This document shows positions 5,659-12,372 of a DNA stretch of 30,695 nt, one piece after another. The notes under the pieces are model-generated. The model did not search any database, was not told where the DNA came from, and worked only from the letters and a program-made list of their open reading frames with translations. Both the position numbers and the translations under genes were made by a program. Each line of letters starts with the position of its first letter. Position 1 is the stretch's first letter. Source of the DNA: a virus. Location: positions 1-30,695 of the IMG/VR virus record IMGVR_UViG_3300044626_000442, one strand, 5' to 3'.

Positions 5659-6672
5659 ATGGAAAACAAAGTAAAAGACCAAGTAGTAACAGATCGTTAC
5701 GCTATTTATAACAGCGATTGTATGTTAGTAATGCCAACACTTGAAAACGAAAGTATTGATTTAAGTGTTTATAGTCCACCTTTTGCAGGATTATACAACT
5801 ATTCAAGTAGCGAAAATGATTTTAGTAACTGTGAAAGTAAAGAACAATTTTTAGATCAATATGAGTTTTTAGTAGCTGAAATTTCAAGAGTAACAAAATC
5901 AGGTCGTATAACTGCTGTACATTGTACTGATGTATTTGACAATACATGTCGACTTTGGGATTTTCCAAATGAAATAATTAGAATACATACTAAATATGGT
6001 TTTGAATATCGTAATCGTATTACAATTTGGAAAGAGCCATTAAAAGTTCGTATGCGTACGATGGTGCAAAGTTTAATGCATAAATTTATAGTTGAGGATA
6101 GTACAAAATGTTTTACTGCTATGCCTGATTATGTTTTGGTATTTACAAAAAAAGGCGAAAATAAAGTGCCAGTAACTCACCCTTTTGGAATTAATCATTA
6201 TGCCGGTGAAATACCAATTTTACCAAATATTTTAAGAGCTTGGAATAATGCAAATAATTCTGATTTAAATGAAGTAGAACTTTGGGATTATCTTAATAAT
6301 CATAATGAGGATGATAAAATAACAAAACTAAATCATTATATATGGCAAAGATATGCTTCGAGTGTTTGGGATGATATTAGAATTGATAATGTTTTACCTT
6401 TTAAAGATAGCAAAGAAGATGATGACGAAAAACATGTACATCCTTTGCAATTAGATGTAATTGATAGAATTGTTGAATTATATTCAAATCCTAATGAGGT
6501 TGTTTTAACACCTTTTATGGGTGTAGGTAGTGAAGTCTTTAGTCCTGTTTCAATGGGAAGAAAAGCAATAGGTATAGAATTAAAAGATAGTTATTTTAAA
6601 CAAGCTAAATTGAATTTACAAGAAGCTACAAAAAGATTTAAAGAAACTATAAAACAAGAAACTTTATTTTAG
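5659..6672 (+). CDS. DNA methyltransferase (beta class, N4-cytosine or N6-adenine)
   Basis: The enzyme transfers a methyl group from S-adenosylmethionine to an exocyclic amino group in DNA. Motif IV is SPPF (39-42), the catalytic loop. SPP forms are commoner in N4-cytosine enzymes, but adenine enzymes cannot be excluded. The S-adenosylmethionine motif TPFMGVGSE (284-292) and GIEL (305-308) come near the C-terminus, and HPLQ (261-264) serves as motif X. The order IV...X-I marks a beta-class enzyme, with a long middle region (about 60-255) as target recognition domain. No cognate restriction enzyme is obvious, so it is probably a stand-alone phage enzyme protecting phage DNA, although the nuclease gene four bases downstream deserves attention. 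Confidence 0.85.
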   Translation: MENKVKDQVVTDRYAIYNSDCMLVMPTLENESIDLSVYSPPFAGLYNYSSSENDFSNCESKEQFLDQYEFLVAEISRVTKSGRITAVHCTDVFDNTCRLWDFPNEIIRIHTKYGFEYRNRITIWKEPLKVRMRTMVQSLMHKFIVEDSTKCFTAMPDYVLVFTKKGENKVPVTHPFGINHYAGEIPILPNILRAWNNANNSDLNEVELWDYLNNHNEDDKITKLNHYIWQRYASSVWDDIRIDNVLPFKDSKEDDDEKHVHPLQLDVIDRIVELYSNPNEVVLTPFMGVGSEVFSPVSMGRKAIGIELKDSYFKQAKLNLQEATKRFKETIKQETLF

Positions 6673-6676
6673 CGAT

Positions 6677-7150
6677 ATGAATAAAGAAAACAAAGCACGT
6701 TATACCAAACTATTTATTCATGATAAACTAACACGTTATCCATCGTTTATAGGTCGTGAAAATGCCATTCCGCCCCCTAATTTAAAAGAAGCCGGAGCTA
6801 ATGATTTAACTCGATTAGTAATTGACTTTTTAAACATGAGTAATTGCCAAGCGGAGCGTATTAGTTCACAAGGTCAATATAGGGATGGTAAAAAACAAGT
6901 TACTGATGTAATAGGTCGAGTTCGTACTATTGGAAGCGGAGTTTGGACTCCCGGAACAAGCACAAAAGGAACTGCGGATATTTCAGCAACTATCAAAGGT
7001 CGTTCAGTTAAAATTGAGATTAAATGGGCAAAAGATAGGCAGTCTGATGCACAAAAGGAATATCAATTATCAATAGAAAAATCATTAGGAATATACATTA
7101 TAGTTAAAACTTTTGATGATTTTATAGAATGGTTTGATAAATTTTATTAG
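6677..7150 (+). CDS. VRR-NUC-like PD-(D/E)xK nuclease
   Basis: The C-terminal half has the nuclease pattern GTADISA (D101), then EIKWAKDRQS with E114 and K116, then Q126 in a helix, followed by a GIYIIVKTFDDF strand-helix. The G-x-x-D, E-x-K, Q order is that of VRR-NUC and related Holliday-junction-resolvase-like nucleases. The N-terminal 90 residues contain PPPNLKEAGANDLTRLVIDFL and a basic region, perhaps for DNA binding. It could resolve branched replication intermediates before packaging. Because it follows a helicase and a methyltransferase directly, a restriction-like role is an alternative but less likely reading. Confidence 0.75.
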   Translation: MNKENKARYTKLFIHDKLTRYPSFIGRENAIPPPNLKEAGANDLTRLVIDFLNMSNCQAERISSQGQYRDGKKQVTDVIGRVRTIGSGVWTPGTSTKGTADISATIKGRSVKIEIKWAKDRQSDAQKEYQLSIEKSLGIYIIVKTFDDFIEWFDKFY

Positions 7151-7155
7151 ATTTG
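7148..7155 (+). promoter_or_regulatory. Possible -7 box before leader B
   Basis: TAGATTTG matches TAnnTTTG and overlaps the stop codon of the nuclease gene. No TTTG lies 19 bases upstream (7125-7128 reads TAGA), so the promoter would be weak or activated. Start near 7160 would place leader B at the transcript 5' end, as in leader A, but would remove the 5' arm of the 7151-7159 stem. Confidence 0.35.
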
Positions 7156-7164
7156 TAATTGTAT

Positions 7165-7249
7165 TAATGGTGGAGCATTATTACAAATGAAAGCATTTTA
7201 ACAGTCCTATCAGGGCGGTACTCCACTACCAAACTGATAGGATTTTTTA
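7165..7249 (+). ncRNA. Kissing-loop leader B (same design as leader A)
   Basis: Hairpin 1: TAATG 7165-7169 pairs with CATTA 7176-7180 and exposes the 6-nt loop GTGGAG 7170-7175. Hairpin 2: TCCTATCAG 7205-7213 pairs with CTGATAGGA 7234-7242 and is followed by TTTTTTAT. Its loop contains GGTA, CTCCAC 7221-7226, TACC, so the exact complement of loop 1 is itself shown as a 6-nt loop on a 4-bp stem. A competing outer stem, ATTTGTAAT 7151-7159 with ATTACAAAT 7180-7188, is available on readthrough RNA. The element ends nine bases before the primase-helicase start. It shares architecture but not sequence with leader A. Confidence 0.7.
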
Positions 7250-7257
7250 TATAAATT

Positions 7258-9510
7258 ATGTATTACTTAAAACTTCTCGATAAATTCTCACTGCTTACAG
7301 TTGGAGATGACAAAATACCTAACTTCGGATGGAAGAAGTTACAAACTCAAAAGCTAACTAAAGAACAATTCTTAATTAACTATCAATATTCAGGCGGTAA
7401 AACTTTTACTGATTCGGATGGTGTTATAACAGAAATAAAAGGAACTAAAAACGTTGGTATAATTACAGGTTTTGAAGATTTAGAAGTTATTGATATTGAT
7501 TTAAAAGTATTTTCAACTGCAAAAGAAAAAACAGACTTTTGGAATGAATATTTAGGTTACTTAAAAGATAATATTTTAGACTTTGAAGATAAGTTTGTTA
7601 TTTACAAAACAATGAATGACGGTTATCATATATTGTACAAGTCAAAAAGAGTTGATAAAAACACAAAGATAGCCAAGTTAAAAGGCCATACTGAAGCTAT
7701 TATAGAAACAAGAGGCAAATTTGGTTATGTTTTCATTTATGAGAATAACAAAGTATCTAAAAATGATTATTTAGGAATTACTTATATTTCAGATTCAGAC
7801 AGGGAAATACTTTGGAGCTTTTCTAAAATGTATAATTATATTGATGAAAAACCTATTGAGCCAAAAAAAGATAATAAAGTTTATGATATAGATCAGTTAA
7901 CTCCTTGGGAAGATTATAATCAGAAAACATCAATTTTAGACCTTATAAGCGATAGTTTTACAATAGTAGGTAATCATTCAAAAAAATATGTTATTAAGCG
8001 TAATGGTGCTACTTCTCCACATTCCGGATATGTTTTTAAAGATAATGGATTTATGTATTTGCATTCAACAGGTTCTATGTATGATGCAGAAAAAATATAC
8101 ACTCCTTTTTTAGTCTATTGTAAAAAATATCATGGTGATGATTTTAAGGCAGCAGCTTCAGATTTGTATAAACAAGGTTACGGATCACGTTTTGTTAAAG
8201 AAATTGTGCCGATTGTTTCTGAAAAAATAAAATCTATTGAATTTCCTTTACAGATATTTCCGGATGTAGTTGAAAAATATATTTTGCATTGTAAAGAACG
8301 TTTGATGCTAAACGAGGATTTTATGTCAGGTGCTTTGCTTTGGATGACTTCTATATTAATTGGTAACTCTTTAAAAATTGAAGCTAAAAAAGGATGGTTA
8401 GAAAGTCCTATTTTATTTATTGCTTTAGTTGGTCGTGCCGGATTAGGTAAAACTCCAAGTACAAAACCAATTATTGCACCAATAAAAAAAATTAATCAAA
8501 AAAAGATTGAAGATTATTTAAATAAATATAAAGAATATGAGCGTTATATTGAAGCTACAAAAAAAGAACAGGCAGGTTTAGTGCCAATAGATAAGCCAAG
8601 AAAAAAACAAATACTTGCTGAAGATACTACTATTGAAGCATTAATAAACTTACATAACGAAAGCAATAAATCAATCGGAGTTTTTAAAGATGAACTTGAT
8701 GGATGGTTTAAGGATATGAACAAATATAGAGATGGATCTGATAAACAGAAATGGCTATCTATTTGGAGCAATGAAAGTATAATAGTTAATAGAGTATCCA
8801 GACCTGATTTGTATATTGCTTCACCTTTTATTTCTGTTATGGGAGGTATTCAGCCAACTATATTAGATGAGCAGTTTACTACTGAAAATATAGCAAATGG
8901 TTTTATTGATAGGTTTTTATTTTGTTATCCTGAAAAAATAATTTTTGAGCAATTTTCATTAACTGATTTAGAAGAACATATTTCTGAATGGTGGAGCGAT
9001 AGCATTATTAAAATAAGCGATAGCGTAGCACAGTTTATAAAAAAAGATGAAAACGATAACATTATACCATTTATTTGTAAAATGTCAACAGATGGCTTTA
9101 AAACGTGGATTTTGATATTTAATACTTATTCTTCAATACAAAATTCAGATGATGAAATAGAAAGCAATAAAAGCATGATTGCAAAAATTAAAGTTTATAT
9201 ACCTCGTTTTGCTTTAATTATACATTTTTTGGATTGCATGTTTTATTCAAAAGATATTCGAGAAACTTATGTTAGTAAAGAAACTATTTTAAAAGCTGAT
9301 TTATTAGCTCAATATTTTATTAATCAATTTAAAAAAATAAAAATAGATAGTGCTGAAACATCAAAGATAAAATCTAATATTTCAACTGCTACTGATAATG
9401 AAAGTTTTGTTAAAAAATGTTATGAAGAAAACCCAGACTTTAACCGTACAAAGATTGCTGAATTATTAGGCATTTCTCGTCAAACTATTTACAAATATTT
9501 AAAAAAGTAA
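7258..9510 (+). CDS. Primase-polymerase/DUF3987-type helicase fusion
   Basis: This 750-residue replication protein probably primes and unwinds DNA at the phage origin. The N-terminal domain (1-165) fits an archaeo-eukaryotic-type primase-polymerase: NVGIITG then VIDID with D79 and D81, H124 in GYHILY, and IIETRG (148-153). The middle (about 325-650) has Walker A GRAGLGKTPS (392-401), a KDELDGWF acidic motif and SPFISVMGGIQP, typical of DUF3987 helicases. The last 25 residues form an HTH (RTKIAELLGISRQTIYKYL). This terminal HTH is a candidate reader of the heptamer array that starts ten bases after the stop codon. Leader B lies directly upstream and may limit synthesis. Confidence 0.85.
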   Translation: MYYLKLLDKFSLLTVGDDKIPNFGWKKLQTQKLTKEQFLINYQYSGGKTFTDSDGVITEIKGTKNVGIITGFEDLEVIDIDLKVFSTAKEKTDFWNEYLGYLKDNILDFEDKFVIYKTMNDGYHILYKSKRVDKNTKIAKLKGHTEAIIETRGKFGYVFIYENNKVSKNDYLGITYISDSDREILWSFSKMYNYIDEKPIEPKKDNKVYDIDQLTPWEDYNQKTSILDLISDSFTIVGNHSKKYVIKRNGATSPHSGYVFKDNGFMYLHSTGSMYDAEKIYTPFLVYCKKYHGDDFKAAASDLYKQGYGSRFVKEIVPIVSEKIKSIEFPLQIFPDVVEKYILHCKERLMLNEDFMSGALLWMTSILIGNSLKIEAKKGWLESPILFIALVGRAGLGKTPSTKPIIAPIKKINQKKIEDYLNKYKEYERYIEATKKEQAGLVPIDKPRKKQILAEDTTIEALINLHNESNKSIGVFKDELDGWFKDMNKYRDGSDKQKWLSIWSNESIIVNRVSRPDLYIASPFISVMGGIQPTILDEQFTTENIANGFIDRFLFCYPEKIIFEQFSLTDLEEHISEWWSDSIIKISDSVAQFIKKDENDNIIPFICKMSTDGFKTWILIFNTYSSIQNSDDEIESNKSMIAKIKVYIPRFALIIHFLDCMFYSKDIRETYVSKETILKADLLAQYFINQFKKIKIDSAETSKIKSNISTATDNESFVKKCYEENPDFNRTKIAELLGISRQTIYKYLKK

Positions 9511-9519
9511 GAATTTTAG

Positions 9520-9775
9520 TGTAAACTTTAGGTTTACAGTAGTTTACACTATGTTTACAGTTGTAAAGCCTTGATTTTATTGTTACTCACAAGGTTTTTA
9601 TAGTTAGTGTAAACTGTAAACCCCTAAAAAACAAAAAAAATAAATTTCTAAAAAATAAAAAAATAAATATTTTTATGCAGGTTTACAGTTTACAGTTTAC
9701 ACTTGTTTAAAAAGTCAATAAAATAAAGGGTTAAGACAATATTAATACTGTAAACTTAGTTTACACTGGTTTACA
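9520..9775. repeat. Twelve-copy GTTTACA/TGTAAAC array, probable replication origin
   Basis: Perfect heptamers occur at 9520, 9608, 9615 and 9749 as TGTAAAC, and at 9532, 9542, 9553, 9681, 9688, 9695, 9759 and 9769 as GTTTACA. Two (9608) and three (9681) copies stand head to tail with no spacer, giving an exact 7-bp period. Others form inverted pairs with 5-bp (9520/9532) and 3-bp (9749/9759) spacers. Between the clusters, 9622-9680 is almost pure A and T. Repeated binding sites around an AT-rich unwinding stretch, next to the primase-helicase gene, fit an iteron-type origin. A multi-site operator for the genes downstream is the alternative. Confidence 0.75.
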
Positions 9776-9790
9776 CTAAAACAAAAAAAT

Positions 9791-10012
9791 ATGATACAAA
9801 TTGACAATCCATTTGAAAAAAAGAAAAAAAAAATAATTGAAGAAAAAAACTGGAGTTTTCCATTTAAATTTTACATGAGTAAAAATAAAAAACCTTTTAG
9901 ATTATCCGGTATTGAATTAACAGACTCCGGATATTTAACAACAATTTTTTGGCTTGATGAAGAAAAATACGAAACATTCCCTTTTGAAAAAATAGAACCT
10001 TATTTAATATAA
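9791..10012 (+). CDS. Small unknown protein behind the heptamer array (73 aa)
   Basis: The protein has a lysine-rich N-terminus (KKKKKIIEEKNW) and a C-terminal half with alternating hydrophobic residues (KFYMSKNKKPFRLSGIEL) that looks like a small beta-barrel. I know no family. It starts 16 bases after the last heptamer, so any protein bound there would control it directly. The following gene starts five bases after its stop. Confidence 0.65.
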   Translation: MIQIDNPFEKKKKKIIEEKNWSFPFKFYMSKNKKPFRLSGIELTDSGYLTTIFWLDEEKYETFPFEKIEPYLI

Positions 10013-10016
10013 AAAT

Positions 10017-10271
10017 ATGATTTATACAGTTAGAAATATAGCAGAGTTTTGCGATGTAGATTTTGGATTTATAAGACGAATAATTGACTCCAATGAATTA
10101 AGACCTAAACTTATTTGCGGAAATGCAAACGAAAAAAAAGGATATAGCTTTTATCAGTTATTTATTATACAGTCTTTTTTAGAGCAGCTATCTCAAAACA
10201 ATTTACATTTTGATTTTGAGAATGAAGAGATTTATACAATTTATGAAAGCAAACTAAATTTTGAATTATGA
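10017..10271 (+). CDS. Small MerR/excisionase-like HTH protein (84 aa)
   Basis: The N-terminal part, TVRNIAEFCDVDFGFIRRII, followed by a turn and KGYSFYQLFIIQSFL, resembles the winged helix of MerR or excisionase-type DNA-binding proteins, where the helix pair is followed by a short wing and a linker helix. It probably binds DNA as a regulator of early or replication genes. The tail is acidic. Its stop overlaps the next start by ATGA. No integrase is present, so an excision role is unlikely. Confidence 0.6.
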   Translation: MIYTVRNIAEFCDVDFGFIRRIIDSNELRPKLICGNANEKKGYSFYQLFIIQSFLEQLSQNNLHFDFENEEIYTIYESKLNFEL

Positions 10272-10621
10272 ATATTCACGAAAGAATTACCGAAATTAAT
10301 AGCACTTTACTGCAACTTAATTACAAGGACCAGGAGATATTATCCTTTTGGGATGAGTGTATAAAAATTGCTAAAGATAAACAGCAAATATTTACTGATG
10401 AATTTAAGATTTCTATAAACGGCAAACGATTAGCTGACAAATTAAATGAAAGCTTCGGTTTACAATTATTGCCAAAAATCAAAAGAAATATTAAGAAGGA
10501 TATTAAATTTTTAATGTTGGATCAGTCAGGCAAAGTATATGAGTTTAAAGGAATTGTTTTAGACTTTTTAGATAATGATGTTACTATTGAATTAAATGAC
10601 TCAACCTTTAGCCTTTATTAA
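10268..10621 (+). CDS. Unknown protein (117 aa)
   Basis: This protein has a helical N-terminal half (HERITEINSTLLQLNYKDQE) and a strand-rich C-terminal half (VYEFKGIVLDFLDNDVTIEL). I recognise no domain. It is translationally coupled to the HTH gene upstream by ATGA overlap and is followed one base after its stop by another HTH gene, so it may belong to a small regulatory set, but its role cannot be read from sequence. Confidence 0.65.
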   Translation: MNIHERITEINSTLLQLNYKDQEILSFWDECIKIAKDKQQIFTDEFKISINGKRLADKLNESFGLQLLPKIKRNIKKDIKFLMLDQSGKVYEFKGIVLDFLDNDVTIELNDSTFSLY

Positions 10622-10622
10622 T

Positions 10623-10817
10623 ATGAATCAGCACAAAATGTATAGATGCATAAGGCTTATGCAATTCCTCCAGGACAAGCCAAGAAATATGTACACAATA
10701 GAAAGATATTTGGGCGTAAGTAATAGAACAGTTTACCGGTATCTAAAACTTTACGAAGCACTTGGATATATTGTAAAAAAAGACAAATTTAATAAAGTTG
10801 AACTACTAAAACCATAA
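10623..10817 (+). CDS. Small winged-HTH DNA-binding protein (64 aa)
   Basis: The product is almost entirely a winged helix-turn-helix of the HTH_11/DeoR-like kind. LMQFLQDKPRNMYTIERYL is the first helix pair, GVSNRTVYRYLKLYEALG holds the recognition helix, and YIVKKDK is the wing. It should be a transcription regulator, possibly the reader of the GTTTACA heptamers or of a promoter. The frame is open to an ATG at 10596, but the ATG at 10623, directly after the preceding stop, leaves the domain whole and avoids a 26-bp overlap, so I prefer it. Confidence 0.7.
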   Translation: MNQHKMYRCIRLMQFLQDKPRNMYTIERYLGVSNRTVYRYLKLYEALGYIVKKDKFNKVELLKP

Positions 10818-10819
10818 CT

Positions 10820-11047
10820 ATGAATTACCTATTATCAAAAGATCATTTTCTTGCTTATGAACAGACTAAAGAAGATTATAAAAATTTAATTTGCCATTAT
10901 GCAGATTTTAAACTTTATCGCAAAGGAACTGCACAACATGATAAGGCAAAGCAGAACTGCCATAAATATCTATTATCAATTATTAAAAATAAGAAGATAT
11001 TGAAAATTGATTCTACTGCTGATGAAACTATGTTGGATGAATTGTAA
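10820..11047 (+). CDS. Unknown protein, last gene of the early operon (75 aa)
   Basis: This is a helical basic protein with the segment HYADFKLYRKGTAQHDKAKQ and two scattered His-Cys pairs (ICHYAD, NCHKY). These could bind zinc as CHx(n)CH, but the spacing is long and unproven. It starts three bases after the winged-HTH gene and is followed at once by a strong hairpin terminator, so it closes the plus-strand early block. Confidence 0.6.
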   Translation: MNYLLSKDHFLAYEQTKEDYKNLICHYADFKLYRKGTAQHDKAKQNCHKYLLSIIKNKKILKIDSTADETMLDEL

Positions 11048-11077
11048 AAAAAAAGGTGGATGCTTGGCATCCACCTA
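11046..11077. terminator. Strong terminator between converging operons
   Basis: AGGTGGATGC at 11054-11063 pairs perfectly with GCATCCACCT at 11067-11076 around a 3-nt loop. Nine A residues at 11046-11054 become a T-run for minus-strand transcripts, so it is a textbook terminator for the lysis operon. For plus-strand transcripts the trailing run is weak (TATTT), but the GC-rich stem may still stop the early operon. Confidence 0.85.
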
Positions 11078-11114
11078 TTTCAACCTTAAACCAAATTATT
11101 ATGAAGCTTCAAAT

Positions 11115-11624
11115 TTAAACAAAAAAGTTTAATTTATCTTTATATTTTTTGTATAAAATATAAACCGGTATTAAAAGTAAAAACCAAAGCAACCACCAAT
11201 AAGACTCTTTTCGCTCTGTTTGTTTTACTTCTATTATTCTGTTGGATTTAATCACCTTTAAATCGCTTTTTTGTGCTTTGTGTTGAAATTTTACATCTTT
11301 TGCAATACTTATATTGTTTTTCTTTTTTGAACGCTTTATTTTAGCGTTTTTGTACGTTATTCCATTTATAACCATAGGAATTGTATCAGATACCGGACAA
11401 ATCTCTATTTCATCAGTTGTTGATGTATCAACTATTTTAGTGTTATCTGTTAGTTTAGTTTCTGTTTTGACTTCCGTTTTTATTTCTGTCTTCTCCGTTT
11501 CTTTGATTTCTGACTTTGCCACCTTTCGTGATCCGCAAGAGGTCAAAAATATAGCGCCTAATAAAGCCAATACAATGGCTATTAGTAAAATATTATTTCC
11601 GTTGTTGTTTTCTGTTGTAGTCAT
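11115..11624 (-). CDS. Unimolecular spanin (u-spanin)
   Basis: This protein should fuse inner and outer membranes at the last step of lysis. The N-terminus is a lipoprotein signal: hydrophobic residues 11-27, then the lipobox LTSC with the acylated cysteine at 30. The C-terminus has a transmembrane segment, YWWLLWFLLLIPVYILY, about residues 142-158, followed by a basic tail. The middle is rich in Lys, Glu and Thr and can stretch across the periplasm. An outer-membrane lipoprotein anchor plus an inner-membrane anchor in one chain is the defining layout of T1 gp11-type u-spanins; 169 residues is a little longer than T1 gp11. It shares its region with the lysozyme and holin-like genes and starts by ATGA overlap with the small gene upstream. 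Confidence 0.8.
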   Translation of the reverse strand: MTTTENNNGNNILLIAIVLALLGAIFLTSCGSRKVAKSEIKETEKTEIKTEVKTETKLTDNTKIVDTSTTDEIEICPVSDTIPMVINGITYKNAKIKRSKKKNNISIAKDVKFQHKAQKSDLKVIKSNRIIEVKQTERKESYWWLLWFLLLIPVYILYKKYKDKLNFFV

Positions 11625-11776
11625 TCGTTATCTTCTATTATTTGGTTAATTAAATCTTGGCTATAACCGCAAAACATAAGCATGATTTTTAATTTCGGTA
11701 TAAGTTCCCAGATTGTATTATCGTTGTGTAAATCCAATACAAGTGATTCTCCGTTTGTTTCTACTGTTATTTTCAT
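11621..11776 (-). CDS. Small protein coupled to the spanin (51 aa)
   Basis: A 51-codon frame starts at 11776 and its TGA overlaps the spanin ATG (ATGA), which argues for a real coupled gene. The product starts MKITVETNGESLVLDL, then WELIPKLKIMLMFCGYSQDL and an acidic end (IIEDNE). It has one moderately hydrophobic helix but no clear membrane segment. I do not recognise a family. Position suggests a lysis accessory or unrelated cargo gene. Confidence 0.6.
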   Translation of the reverse strand: MKITVETNGESLVLDLHNDNTIWELIPKLKIMLMFCGYSQDLINQIIEDNE

Positions 11777-11811
11777 TCTCGTCTCTAATTTAGTGTATAT
11801 TTGGGACTAAA

Positions 11812-11841
11812 TGTCAAGTATAATGTGCTATAAACTTGACA
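11812..11841. promoter_or_regulatory. Inverted repeat in the spanin leader region
   Basis: TGTCAAGT 11812-11819 and ACTTGACA 11834-11841 are perfect 8-bp inverted arms 14 bases apart. A further GACAA/TTGTC pair follows at 11838-11850, and TATAC/GTATA pairs lie further along. The 211-bp gap 11777-11987 has no gene that I can support and is extremely AT-rich. This looks like operator or leader sequence for the spanin operon; no clear TAnnTTTG box faces that operon. Confidence 0.45.
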
Positions 11842-11987
11842 AATATTGTCTAAATGTTGCTTATATTATACATTTTGTATAATTTTTAATGTTTTTGTAT
11901 AGTATAATATACATTTTACATTACTTTTTATGTCTATTTAAACCCTATTTTTTAAGGTCTATCTTTAAACGATTAGTAAGTTATAAG

Positions 11988-12239
11988 TTACGCATCTTGT
12001 ACGCATTTTGGATAAGTACAATATTTTAAATTACATATTTCACCCTCTTTTTTAACTCCATTCTGTTTGCACTTGTTTGAGTCTTTGTCATTAGGCCAAA
12101 ACATATCGCAATTATCAGCATCATCTTCACGATTGAAAGATCCGTAAGTTTGATAAACTAAACTTGCCGGAGCAGTATACCTATAACAATATTCTTTACT
12201 TGGACATAAAGCATCATTACATTTTGCTAAATCAGCCAT
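11988..12239 (-). CDS. Conserved Cys-rich small protein (83 aa)
   Basis: The protein has nine cysteines in short motifs: AKCNDALCPSKEYCYRYTAP near the start, NCDMFW in the middle, and GEICNLKYCTYPKC at the end. The opening MADLAKC...CP...CYR and the later CDMFW closely resemble a small Cys-rich family that I recall in many phages, with no assigned function. The cysteines could bind zinc. It overlaps the upstream gene by eight bases. Confidence 0.7.
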   Translation of the reverse strand: MADLAKCNDALCPSKEYCYRYTAPASLVYQTYGSFNREDDADNCDMFWPNDKDSNKCKQNGVKKEGEICNLKYCTYPKCVQDA

Positions 12240-12372
12240 TTTTTTGTTTTATTAATTCTCTATAAATAGTATTTGTTTTCTCGCAATTTTGTCCTCTTAA
12301 ATATTGACGAAGCATTTTATTCGCTACTTTCTCAATTCGCGAATCAAGATCAGGCACAACTTTCTTTTCCAT
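12232..12372 (-). CDS. Small helical protein (46 aa)
   Basis: A 46-codon frame begins at 12372 with the ATG sharing one base with the stop of the phosphoesterase (TAATG), and it overlaps the Cys-rich gene downstream by eight bases. The product, starting MEKKVVPDLDSRIEKVANKM, is charged and helical. The tight junctions on both sides support translation. No family is recognised. Confidence 0.6.
   Translation of the reverse strand: MEKKVVPDLDSRIEKVANKMLRQYLRGQNCEKTNTIYRELIKQKNG

Noticed and set aside
4289-7150. A complete restriction-modification system
   Set aside because: The helicase and VRR-NUC-like nuclease are better explained as replication and recombination enzymes; no specificity subunit or typical restriction domain arrangement is visible.
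10596-10622. Upstream ATG for the winged-HTH gene
   Set aside because: It lies inside the previous gene; the ATG at 10623 directly follows that gene's stop and keeps the whole domain.
11314-11649. Plus-strand hydrophobic frame of 111 codons
   Set aside because: Antisense to the spanin; its Ser/Val richness mirrors the Thr/Lys-rich spanin codons.
11796-11803. TATATTTG on the plus strand as a promoter
   Set aside because: No TTTG at the right distance, and it would read away from the lysis genes into a gap, antisense to the gene beyond it.
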